DNA from: Phytophthora quininea
Taxonomy: Eukaryota > Oomycota > Peronosporomycetes > Peronosporales > Peronosporaceae
Direction of reading: 5' to 3'
DNA: 64,000 bases
NCBI GenBank assembly: GCA_011947345.1
Contig: JAAVTG010000519.1
Coordinates: 186,001-250,000, forward strand
In this document: piece after piece, positions 10,938 through 20,876 of the stretch
Numbering within the stretch: position 1 is the stretch's first letter
How the letters are laid out: each line of letters starts with the position of its first letter
Notes under the pieces: generated by a model
What the model was told of the DNA's origin: nothing
Seen by the model: the letters and a program-made list of their open reading frames with translations, nothing else
Databases searched by the model: none
Position numbers and translations under genes: made by a program

Positions 10938-12664
10938 CGACTCGTTCGCCGGCTCTTCTGGTTTGATCGTGGTGTAGGTGGCGCCCAACACGACGCTCTT
11001 GTCCGGGTGCAGGATCAATGCAGTCGACAGCTTCTTCTTGAGCGATTCCTCGATCACTGGGATCACGCTCGCGCTGTTGACAGGCTCAGTGTCAGCCGGA
11101 TTGTTGCTTTCCGGATCGACTTCCACGGTGATCTGCAGGTTGTCGGTGTCTCGGAAGCGAAATTGCTGACAGCGGCAAATGTACGCCAAGGAGGCGTAGA
11201 ACAGAAAGTTGAGCGTCTCGTGGCCTCGCACGGAGATCCACCGCCAAATGAGCCAGCGGCTGTCAGCTCCGCACAAGGCAGTGACCGTAGCCACGAACAC
11301 GTAAGTCTTTTGAAGTCGCCGGAACTGGAGGAACAACGTCCCCTTCCACATAACTGACGACGTGTCGATGTTGAGCTGCTGGCCGATGCTGAAGCGCTTG
11401 CGAAGCATTTTCAGGCTGACGGTCGAGTAAAAGTGCACCAGGATCAATATCGAGAACCACGAGATGCCCCAGAAGACGATGATGGCAATGTACTCGATCC
11501 CCAATTGCTTGACCACGACAAACGTCATCGCCCAGAGGGTAACCACGCAGTGGATCCTGTAGACATCGCGCTTGTCGAGCGAAAACAGCGTCACTTTCCA
11601 GCCAGCTGCGACCCGCAGGATTGTTTCCGTCGTGTGAATTAGCGATAGAATCTGCGCGATCAACGCGATATTCGCGATCACGTTGAACTTTGGGCTGGCA
11701 AATTCGCCCGCAGTGTAATTTGCAGCGAATGCCAGCGCGTTGTAGACCGTCTGCACTACAGCCACGGACGACATTTCGTAGTGCAAATCCACGGCCGTCC
11801 CTGGTGACGCCGTGTGAATGTGCCACATCCAGACCAAATAGCCACCTCCCCATAGCAAGATGCTGACTCCGTAGAACCAAATGACGTAGTAGTCCCGCTC
11901 CCACATGCAGTTGCCATTTGCCGTGCACAGATTCATCGCCACCGTGCCTCGAACAGCTCTCTCGACAGTGGGGGAACCACGCATTGCTTCCTCCAGAGAT
12001 CGTCTTGTGCTTCCGAGCGATTTGGATAGTTGGCTAGACAGTAGAAACAGTCTCCACTCGTGTTGCCAGTTGGAGGTGGATCAGTCAAACACGATCGCAA
12101 AATGCCCTCGTTGCCTCCTAGCAGTTCGCACGCGTCGATGAAGAAATTGAGCGTGGTCGAATTGCTGCCAACCAGTCGAGCATAATTACTCTCGGTTGTA
12201 GCATTTCCCACCGACCCCGAGACCTTCGTCACGCTTTGGTACAACAGACTTTTCGGCGACTGGTTTTGTAGAGGAAATGATTGGCAGTAGTAGTCGAGCG
12301 TCCGGTTGGCCATCGCGCAGTACGAAGGAACCGAGGTCGAATTCTGAGACGGGAGGTCAAGGAATGCTGCGGTCGAAACTTCATCGCACGCCACCAGATA
12401 CAACATCACTCTGTTGGCGTCGTCTTGAGCTGTGTTCATGGTGAATTCGATATCCACCGAGATCTCAAACGTCCCATCTTGCTCGAGGTCGAATGTGGCG
12501 ATGGACTCCAGTGGGGAAAAGGTGGTGTCGAGAGAGATTTCGTGGTGGTAGTCGGATCGACCAAACAGTGTCGACGAAGCTCCTGAAGCCGAGACGGAAC
12601 GCCAAGTGAGGTATATCAGAAATGCAGAGATCGTGAAGACCTTCGGCAACGGCAGTATGGGCAT
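10926..12664 (-). CDS. Multi-pass membrane protein with Cys-rich ectodomain (paralogue A)
   Basis: About 580 residues. The start at 12664 (MPILPLPKVFTISAFLIYL) gives a signal peptide; the frame open upstream of it has no ATG. A Cys-bearing ectodomain of about 200 residues follows, with several N-glycosylation sequons and landmarks SYCAMANRTLDYYCQSFPL and GGNEGILRSCL. The C-terminal half has six or seven hydrophobic helices (VIWFYGVSILLWGGGYLVWM is the first). One frameshift near 11965 lies in CCCCC; one more C joins the halves exactly where the paralogue at 14754-16583 is continuous (RGTVAMNLC). The layout is receptor-like (ectodomain plus about seven helices), but no GPCR family signature is seen. 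I infer a plasma-membrane protein of an oomycete family. Confidence 0.7.
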
Positions 12665-12776
12665 CGTGCGAATTCTAAAGTGCGGCAGGAAGCTGGTCAA
12701 AAACGCCAAGTATATTTATAAGGAAGAGGTTGCGCATATTCCCAACAAAGTGATACGGACAACAGAATGTCTCCAT

Positions 12777-14520
12777 TTAGGCTGTTAACGTTTGGTTCGT
12801 GTGCAACCATTTGAATGACCAACTAAAGTCTGCTCCTGTGTGGAACCGAGACAAAAAAATGAGCAAGTGATAACTACATAAGCTCGGGTGCGTACCATTG
12901 TGCTGAAGCGAGTTCTGGACCGTGTAAAAGATCCACAAGAACAAGTTAGACTGCACAGTTCGCCATCCTCGATCCAGCACGAACGAAAGCAAGTGCAGCA
13001 TCGGGACGCCAATCCGAAGCTGAATCGCGTAGCCGATAGTTAGCACCGACAGCAGCTCGATCCCTGCAAACAGAACGATGTTGCCAAGTTTGCTACGGAG
13101 ACCAGCCTCGTCTAAGTTGTCCAGCTGCGGGTAGTAGTGACGATTGGGAAGGTAGAACATGGCAGCTGTGTAGAATGCTGTCAAAATACGTTCGTTAGCA
13201 GGTCGTCGTAAGGCTAAATAGCAGCCCAACTTACAATACATGAGCGGGATGATGACTTTCGTGTACTCGACCAGGATGACAAACTCTGTCGTGAACAAAA
13301 CTTGAGCTGCTCTCTGCACAAACTTCCGCTGTTCCTGGACTGAAAAGATGTCGCCCAGGAAATTTCGCGTTTGTGTCATTTTACCATTCGTGAACATTTC
13401 GACTGCCGCGTTGGAGAGTGAAGGACCTAGAGCTCCCACTGGGATCACTCGTCTAGAGTCCGCCGAGTTCATATTCTGATCGCTGCTGTACGAGAGTTTT
13501 AGCACCGTCAAACCAAAGTTGTACCGCCGTTGATCGAGTTGCGGAGCTACTTGGGCGTCTTCTGTTAGTATTTGGAGAGCGATGTCGATAAAGCTTGCTG
13601 ATTTTAGAGGATGGTTTGGTGGTATCTTCCGCCGCAGCAACTCAATCGCCTTCATCAAGTCGCCAATATCCATCATGGACATTACGGCGAGACCCACATC
13701 CACAGCGATCAGCAGAAGCATCGTGGCGATTGACTTTGAGTTTTGCATGGAGCTTGAGACGTACAGCGCGTTGAAGACGTCGACATTGAAGATGATCACC
13801 TGCGGCATCAAGTCGTACTTTTGTCGAGAAAGAAGCAGATCCAGTTCTTGGCGATGATTTTGATGGTGGCAAGCACGACCAGGTAGAACGTTTGTCCCTC
13901 TGTTCCAACACTAATAAACCCATAGAGGTACGCCGGATAGACAAAAGTGAGCAGCACTTGACAGCTCAGAATAATTGTGTACCTGGTCAATTCTCGCAGC
14001 AGCTTTGGATTTTTCTTCAACGCCCTACTGAAGCAGCAGGAGAAGCTCACAACAAACACGGCAAACCATATAGGCACCCCCACAACAAGTGCGAACGGAA
14101 GCGGGAAACCAATGACACTCGACATTGCAATCATGAAAGCGGTCGCCCCGCACTGGCGATGACTGGCATTGTAATCGCTTGCAGCCCGGTGACTTTTAGA
14201 CCTGGGACGTTGATCCGGAGCTGCTCAACAATTGCGCGCGTCATTAGCGCGATGGCCAAAAAGTCTCGGAACCAAAACAAACGATTTTTACTGGAGCCCG
14301 CTGTAGGTGGAGACATTGGTGCCGTCTCGATCACAGTGACGATTGCCAAGCATGGTAAGGGTGACAGCGTACAGATCAGCAACGTCCAGAGTGTCGGTGT
14401 CGTGCGAGAGTACCAATCCAAGTCTTGGATTCGCTTGGCAGAGTAATGTCCGCGCAATTCCACCTGGAAGCTAGACACGAACCGGTTGGTCCGACGCCAC
14501 AGGCGACGAAGGTCTGGCAT
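12777..14520 (-). CDS. Polytopic membrane protein
   Basis: Starts at 14520 (MPDLRRLWRRTNRF). Hydrophobic segments include TLWTLLICTLSPLPCLAIV, FPLPFALVVGVPIWFAVFV and YTIILSCQVLLTFVYPAYL in the N-terminal half. A soluble middle (KAIELLRRKIPPNHPL to about FLGDIFSVQEQRKF) separates them from a second set (NIVLFAGIELLSVLTIGYA). An intron of 60 bp (12836-12895) precedes the last short exon. Frame changes at GGGG near 14147 and AAAA near 13818 are each repaired by one base. About 580 residues and probably eight helices. I recognise the general type (oomycete transmembrane-protein families) but no transport or signalling motif. It lies between two membrane paralogues, one on each side. Confidence 0.65.
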
Positions 14521-14753
14521 GATAGTGTGCTCTGCAGGCTATAATTATGGTTTCACTACGTGGATCAAAGGGAATTTATTAGTTTTGCTTGGCGTTTATG
14601 AGGAGGGTCTGAGCATGGTCTCCGTGTCCAACGACTATTTTTGCCAGTTCTTTTCGTGCTGCCTTCATCCTCGGGCACTTTTCAATTTGTCGTGTTCACC
14701 CTCACCCCAGCTCACTGCATTCACGGCTACTACGAAGAAATTACGTTCGAGCC

Positions 14754-16583
14754 ATGACATCGTTTCCAGCAATCATTTTCTCTCTTGCTGTTTCTCGTGG
14801 TCGAGTTTTCAAGCGCGGATGCGGATGTGTCGTCGATGCCGTACATGTCAACGCCGGACTCTTCACCGTCTGACCCGTACTACTACTACCAAGTGACCGT
14901 GGAGAGCTACGCGTCCCGAGTGCAGTACCTGTCAGAATACGACCTCGGAAAAGATGGTACCTTTGAGATCGCGTTGAACCTCCTGCTCACCATCGCGTTC
15001 TCCCGAGCAGATGCCGGTCGCACCATGATCCATTTACTCGCGTGCGAAGAAGAAGCCGCTGCGGCATTTCTCAACTTACCAACGCCCGAAACTGGGCTGT
15101 CGAGTGTTCACATTCCTCCGTACTGCGCCATGACCAATCGATCTCTGGCCTATTACTGCCAGTCCTTCCCTCTGGAAGACCAGTCGGACGACGCATTCAT
15201 CTACCAGTCGTCCAAAGTGGTGACTGGTTCAGTGGCCGGTGCGGCTGCCACGGAGTTTGCACTTGCGAGTCAAAACAGCAGCGGCTCAACATCATCACCA
15301 GGAAACCGAATTTTGTTCTTTATCGACTCGTGCGAGACTCTGGGCGGCCAACAAGGAATTTTACGGTCATGCTTGGAGGAACCTCCCAGTTCGAAGTTGC
15401 TCACCACAACTCGCGGATCGAAAGGTGGTCCGTCGTGTTTCTTCTGCCCGAACAATTACCCGCTGTCGTATTCCACACAGATCGACGCTATATCGGACTC
15501 GGAAGGGTGTTTAATCCCGCCATCCCTGCCTCCAACGCTACGTGGAACGGTTGCGATGAATCTCTGCAATTCAAGCGGGGAATGTCTAGGCAAAACGACA
15601 GACGCGCAGACAATTTTCTACGGGCTGTTCTCGCTTGCTTGGGCGGTAGTGTCGTTCTTCTGGATTGCTCATATCCGCGCAGCAGCCCGTGACGCTGTCG
15701 TGGAGCTTCAGAACAAGATGAAGCTGATTCCGCTGTCCCAGACATGCTACTCGCTGTTTGCTTTTCTGGATCTCTACACGCAAGATAAGTTGGAGGGCAC
15801 CAGTCGCGGTCTCGTTCAAAACATGGCCGTCTTGTCACAACTGGTGGCGTTGGCCGTGTTCGCCGAGGTCGTCGTGTTGATCGCCAAGGGCTGGAAGATC
15901 ACGCGACCTGCTCTTTGGCCCGCGAGCTGCAGTGGGTTCGGTTCGTGACGTTGAGTTGGGCAGCGTCGTTTGCAGTCCTTCAGCACTCGGACAGCAGGCA
16001 GGTGGCTGTGGTGGTTGTATGGGGCGTCTCGTGGGCCTGCGTCGTCTTCATGGTCTGGTACAATTCTGCTTTCAACCTCAACATGCTCAAATACCAACTT
16101 GCGATGGTGCGTCAGCTCGACGTCGACCCCCGACTGACCCCCGTGTACATCAAGTTCATGCTGTTTCGGCGATTCCGAGGCCTATTGGGGGCCTACATTT
16201 TCTTCTCATGCTTATTTGGCATTGCCGGAGTCGTGAATGACGCCACGCAGAATTCCTCAAAGTGGAGCTCGCTCCAAGAGGATGAAGCGCTCACGTTACT
16301 TCTCTTCATCTCGCTGGGCTACACCTTCCGGTGTCGTCGGTTCAGTCGGTTGATTCGAAACAGTACCATCACCAGCATCACTGTTAGTCAAGCTGCCGCT
16401 CATCGCGGAAGTATTTTACCGGAGCCCACCACCCCGGTTGAGGAGCCAGCAGAGTCTCCGAAGCGAATTAAGACCATCGTCGTGCTCAATCCGGACCACG
16501 CCCCGTGTCTAGCGACTGCCACTGCGCCACCCGAGCAAGCTGTAGAACCCGTGACGGTCCCCAAAAGCAGCATCACGTCCTAG
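14754..16583 (+). CDS. Multi-pass membrane protein with Cys-rich ectodomain (paralogue B)
   Basis: Paralogue of 10926-12664: it shares EYDLGKDGTFEIALNLL (DLEQDGTFEISVDIE in A), YCAMTNRSLAYYCQSFPL, GGQQGILRSCLEEPP and RGTVAMNLC, and then the same helices. The likely start at 14754 (MTSFPAIIFSL) supplies a signal peptide, but the frame changes near 14784; the ectodomain frame itself has no ATG before the conserved part, so the exact start is uncertain. A second frame change at about 15911 is repaired by one C and joins GWKIT to LARELQWVRF. The cytoplasmic tail is Pro/Glu-rich and ends at TAG 16583. As in A, a receptor-like layout can be seen but not a function. Confidence 0.7.
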
Positions 16584-16875
16584 TATTATTGAATGGCGTT
16601 TTCGGTGGTGCACCAGGGTATCTGTTGTGAGCATTGCGTTTTGCTTCGGCCTTCATCATGCATGCTTTGCCTCTGGATGAGCTCGGATAAGTATTGCCAC
16701 ATGCATCGTCATCATGTCGAAGGCGTCGTGGATGTCAAATGGAGCGTAGCCAGCTGTTCATGTTGAAGTGATGCCAGATGGTCGGCAAAAGAGTATCAAA
16801 AGGGAGAAGAAAGCTGGCTAAAAGTACTCACCCGTACGATGAGTTGACGTGTTTTCTTCAAGGCCTTCTCTCCTC
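16584..16875. other. Intergenic between two convergent 3' ends
   Basis: Short spacer between the tail of membrane paralogue B and the 3' end of the minus-strand C3H gene. Nothing else is seen. Confidence 0.4.
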
Positions 16876-17388
16876 TTAACTAGTGTCGGTATTATCGTGT
16901 TCTGGGTAGCTCAGCAGGAGCGCAGTCTCTTCCAATTCGTCTGCCGTCGGCCCTGGGTGGGGGCTGTCGTCCGACCGCAGTGGTTCTGGGATGAAGAAGT
17001 CCTCGCCAAATTCCCGTTCGTGACCCGGTTGAGCTTCCGTCTGGTTGTTCGAGTGCCGCGACCCACGACCGAGCTGTCCCTGTCGTTTGCGCTGCTCCGA
17101 GTTGCGTTGGTTGGCGTTCGCACGCTCGCGATGTACCTGGCAGAAGTTGTGCAGCTCGCCGTTGCGCTTGCGGGCTCGCTGGTTCATGCATCGAGTGCTT
17201 TTGTATTTGCAGCGCATCTCGTCGGGCAGCTCCAGGGCCTTGGCGGCGGCGGCGCGAGCGGCGACGGCCTGTGTGAGCGGGTCGTACGGCACCGGGATGA
17301 GCCTCCCGGTCTCCGGGTGCGGCACGAAGTGGTGTCCGTCCTCGTCGATAAGCGGCGGCTGGTTCTGGTTGGGCGGTCCAGGGTTCAT
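16876..17388 (-). CDS. C-x6-C-x15-C-x2-H family, member 3
   Basis: Uninterrupted 170-residue protein from the ATG at 17388 (MNPGPPNQNQPPLIDEDG). The central block is CKYKSTRC, then QRARKRNGELHNFCQVH and RERANANQRN, followed by a basic segment and an acidic C-terminus (FIPEPLRSDD, ELEETALLL). Cys/His spacing equals that of members 1, 2 and 4. The frame stays open upstream to 17697 but the added residues lose the family's compositional character, so the inner ATG is chosen. An N-terminal block (HHFVPHPETGRLIPVPYDP) is shared in outline with member 4 (VVLHPSGRYIQVPVD), making 3 and 4 the closer pair. The combination of a zinc-binding basic centre and an acidic tail could suit a transcription regulator; this is inference. 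Confidence 0.7.
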   Translation of the reverse strand: MNPGPPNQNQPPLIDEDGHHFVPHPETGRLIPVPYDPLTQAVAARAAAAKALELPDEMRCKYKSTRCMNQRARKRNGELHNFCQVHRERANANQRNSEQRKRQGQLGRGSRHSNNQTEAQPGHEREFGEDFFIPEPLRSDDSPHPGPTADELEETALLLSYPEHDNTDTS

Positions 17389-18310
17389 CGTCTCTAAAGC
17401 TCTTCTCGCCGGTCGAAATGCGGTCTCAGCTGGAAAAACGCAAGTGTGTCGGGCTTCTCGGCGCGATTGCGACCGTGACGAAGTGGGTGGGTGGAAGAGT
17501 GAAGCGGTCGCAGCAGGGAGACGGGCGAGAGAAGGCCCAGGAAGGATGCAGACCTCCGTTTGTGCCCTGCCCGAGGCAAGTGCGTCAGCTCGGCGGCAGG
17601 CCTCGGCAAGACCCGCGGGCGAGGTCGAGCTCCAACGAGCTGCTGTACCGGAGACTGAATATTCAGGAGGGACCTCTCGTCCAGCGTAGCATTCCATTCC
17701 CCGCAGAGAGACGAACGTCGCGGTTTCTGAAGCTCCGCAGTGTCGATTCCAGACGCCACGGTCGACTCAGCTCGAGTGCCGGATCTGCTGCTGCTAACTG
17801 GGAAAGCCGTTGCGACAGCCGGCTGGGCGTGCCCGCTTGCTGTGGTCGAGAAGTTTGATGGCGTTCATACCTTTTCCTACCATCGACTGCTTTGCCTGCC
17901 CTGCCAGCAGGAGGCCGCAAACCCGTGTACCACCTCTCACGCACGCGGCCCAAAATGTCCGGTCGAGTATCGTCGTCAACAGCGTGCTCATGCTCGGAGC
18001 GTTGAGGCCAAGCAAATCCCACCGCTGTCCAGGATCGGCTCGCTTTGCCAGCTTTTCGCAATGAGACCAGGCAGAACGTCACGGTCCGCCTGCCGTTTTG
18101 ACACGCCAAGGCATAGATGAGGCTGCGGGTTGCCCGAGGACTGCTCTATGGCAGCGCGTTGACTCATGCGAGAATGATGCTCGAGCGTTGGGGGCTGTCG
18201 GGGACTCGGCTGCAAGACATCCGTTTGATCAAAAGTCTCGATGGGATTGAATGCATGTAATCTCTACGTGATCGGTGATCAGCTCCTGCCCAGCTGGCAT
18301 TGCCAGTCGT
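17389..18310. other. Intergenic, nothing recognised
   Basis: Overlapping ORFs on both strands lack any recognisable domain; probably the 5' flank of member 3 and the 3' flank of member 4. Confidence 0.35.
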
Positions 18311-18715
18311 TCACTTGTTGTCCTGGATCTGCTCCAGCAAGAGGTCGGCTTCCCACTCCTCCAGCGGCGCGGGTTCTTGGGACTTGTCGGTCGACTGGAT
18401 CGGCTCCGGTAGATCCACTCCGCTTTCCTCCTGTCGTCGTTGCCGCTGCTTGGCGTCGAAGCGAGCTTGGTTAGCGTTGGCGCGCTCGCGGTGGAACTCG
18501 CACAAGTTGTGGAGCTCGCCGTTGCCCTTCAAGCTGCGAGGCTCCGAGCAGTGCGTGCTCTTGTACTTGCACGTGAGTTCAGCTGCTGGGAGATCGGCGA
18601 GATTGGGGTTACCGGCGACGTCGGCCCGGTGGTCAACGGGGACCTGAATGTACCGACCGCTGGGGTGCAACACGACATCAAGTTGCTGTTCTGCTTGGGG
18701 CGGTGTGGTGTTCAT
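18311..18715 (-). CDS. C-x6-C-x15-C-x2-H family, member 4
   Basis: Uninterrupted 134-residue protein from the ATG at 18715 (MNTTPPQAEQQLDVVL) to TGA at 18311. The core is CKYKSTHC, then PRSLKGNGELHNLCEFH and RERANANQARFDAKQRQRR, and the acidic C-terminus ends EWEADLLLEQIQDNK. It is the shortest member and lies about 900 bp from member 3 on the same strand, consistent with a tandem duplication. The basic helix directly after the finger is conserved in all four. The frame is open upstream to 18871 but without family-like sequence. Confidence 0.7.
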   Translation of the reverse strand: MNTTPPQAEQQLDVVLHPSGRYIQVPVDHRADVAGNPNLADLPAAELTCKYKSTHCSEPRSLKGNGELHNLCEFHRERANANQARFDAKQRQRRQEESGVDLPEPIQSTDKSQEPAPLEEWEADLLLEQIQDNK

Positions 18716-19801
18716 CTTTTGGTGATCGTAAGCAGTGTAAGCGCAAACGTCGCGTCTGATGAGGAGATTGGCGAGTGAGGCAAGACGCAGCACCACCGCG
18801 AGCATGTCGGTGCCGCGTGTTGGCCAGCAGGAGACAACAAGCAGGAGCTGTGGACAGCCACCATCCAGCACCGCCTCGTTTCGGATATCTGCTCGCGATG
18901 CAATCTAGGAACACAGGGCGCTGGGATTGGCCATGGCGGCTACCATGTTGTTCATTTCGGTGTGGGGCATATCCCCGAGCTTCCGTTCGAAGCTCAAGAT
19001 GCTTGGCCAGGACCACACGGCCAATGCAATGTGCCGCAACTGTGAAAATATGCAATCGAGCGTCAGCAGCTTCTAGCTGGCGCTTTGCGAGCGCGACGAC
19101 GTGATGGACAGGTAGGAATACAAATTTTGCATCAGACTAACAGCGAAGAACCCCGGGATCAGGGTGGTGTCGTGCGAATCACTAGCCGATTTTGACTAGA
19201 TTGATTTGTCGGACAAGAACGGCAGGACCCAGAGCGATCGACCGCAGAGAAGCGATAAATGGCTATTACGCCGCTCGCAATCGAGCTGCGGCATGGCCTT
19301 TCAGGGCTCAACGGGCTACGCTGCTGACTGGTGCTGTCCGCCCCTTCTCAAAGCGTCCCGTGAACTAGTCGTTGAAACTCTACGTGCAGTGACTGCAACT
19401 CGTGACCACGACGATCAGCATGGGCGGCGGGAATTCATGCACCTGTTGGAGCCCAGTCGCTTTGTTTAATGTCGCCGCGCAAAGCAATCCGACCGAAACA
19501 ATTCGTCCACGACCTGCTCGAGGACGCCGGCAGAGCTTGACAACGACTCGATTATCCGTCGGAGGCGGTTCATCTAAAGGAAATCTAGCTTGTGGAGCAG
19601 CAGAACACGATTAAAGGTGCCGCTGAATGACAGGACCAGGTTGCAGCGACTGACAGCCGTGGCACAGCTAGAACTTCAACGCAGACACTCGTCGAGTTTT
19701 ACCTGCTTTGAGGTGCTGTCGAGACCAAGACCAGCTCAAGCAAGGCCCCCACTACTCAATTCTCTCGTTCAAGCGCTCTCCAATCAATCTCCACCAACAC
19801 G
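18716..19801. other. Intergenic / promoter region of the secreted-protein gene
   Basis: No gene seen. The last 60 bases before the ATG at 19802 are pyrimidine-rich (CTCAATTCTCTCG at about 19757), a weak initiator-like context. Confidence 0.3.
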
Positions 19802-20713
19802 ATGAAGCTTTTGCTGTCCGTCGCAGTCGCCGCGATCGCTGTTCTCAGTGCTGAAGCTGCCGATTTGTCCGACTGCGTCGCCGTCAACTTCACGGAGCGC
19901 GCTACCGACTTTACGTCGCTCAACGCCGTGCTGGGCCTGGCGGTGAGCAGCAACCTGCTCTCCAGCTTCATCGACGACCCACTGATCGTCGAGGACGTGA
20001 GCGTCGCCGCCGAGTCGTTCTCACTGCTCGGCATGGACTTTAACTACACGGCCAACATCAAGAACCTCAACGCGACGGGGACCACGACGGTGGTGCCGCG
20101 ACACATTAACGTGACATCGCACGACTCACTGCAACTCGGTGCCTATTTTTCGGGCAATCTACAAGTGTCGGCGACCGTGGAGCTGGAGGTGACACAGCTC
20201 AACCATCAGTGGTACCAGATCTGCTGGACCGACATCCTGCACCCTGCGACGTGCGCTCCGGCGGTGATCGACGTCGACGTGACTCTGGGGCTCGACCTGC
20301 TCACGCTGGGGCTCAACGGCACCTTCGACATACTCGGGTGTGCCGCCGGCGTGGCCACCTCTGCGTGCAAGAACGTGACTGTGAGCAACCTTTTGACCTA
20401 CGCGCTCACCGACCAGTTCGAGCTGCTGCTCGCACGAGTGCTCACCCGCTTTGTGGACGCGTCGATCCAGGACCTGGCGGTCGGTTTCGACTCGATCACG
20501 GCGCTGAGCTTCGCGTTCGAAGGGCAGAGCGCCCTCATCACGCAGCTCACGAGCGCACTGCTCGGCTTTTCCGCCAGCGAGATCAACAAGAAAGGAGACG
20601 TGTACAAGATCGTGGTGGCGGTGGTGGACAAAGTGGGCGTCGCCGTGCTCAACAAGCTGATCCAGGGCGAGCTTGCGCCGGAGTTCGGCGCCACCTGTCT
20701 GGGCACGCGCTAG
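19802..20713 (+). CDS. Secreted glycoprotein, unknown family
   Basis: Uninterrupted 303-residue frame. The start ([19 protein letters not shown]) is a classical signal peptide with a likely cleavage before ADLSDC. The mature part has six Cys and many N-glycosylation sequons (NFT, NYT, NAT, NVT, NGT) and is rich in beta-prone Leu/Val/Thr ([36 protein letters not shown]). The pattern weakly suggests a lipid-binding fold of the BPI/LEA-like type, but I do not recognise a family. It ends 163 bp before the aspartic protease gene on the same strand. Being frame-intact in a region full of frameshifts, it is a reliable gene model. Confidence 0.75.
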   Translation: MKLLLSVAVAAIAVLSAEAADLSDCVAVNFTERATDFTSLNAVLGLAVSSNLLSSFIDDPLIVEDVSVAAESFSLLGMDFNYTANIKNLNATGTTTVVPRHINVTSHDSLQLGAYFSGNLQVSATVELEVTQLNHQWYQICWTDILHPATCAPAVIDVDVTLGLDLLTLGLNGTFDILGCAAGVATSACKNVTVSNLLTYALTDQFELLLARVLTRFVDASIQDLAVGFDSITALSFAFEGQSALITQLTSALLGFSASEINKKGDVYKIVVAVVDKVGVAVLNKLIQGELAPEFGATCLGTR

Positions 20714-20876
20714 CCAAAGGTCTACAAATGCTTGTCAGCAAAGGCAACAAACTGCATGCACGGTAGTTGAAGCGAATCTTGCGACACAGTGTTCCGTGCT
20801 TTTGGTACCATTTTGCTTCATGATTTCAACGTTCCATTCCCAGATCCCTTTCCATCCCGCCAGTTGGTCCGCCGCG

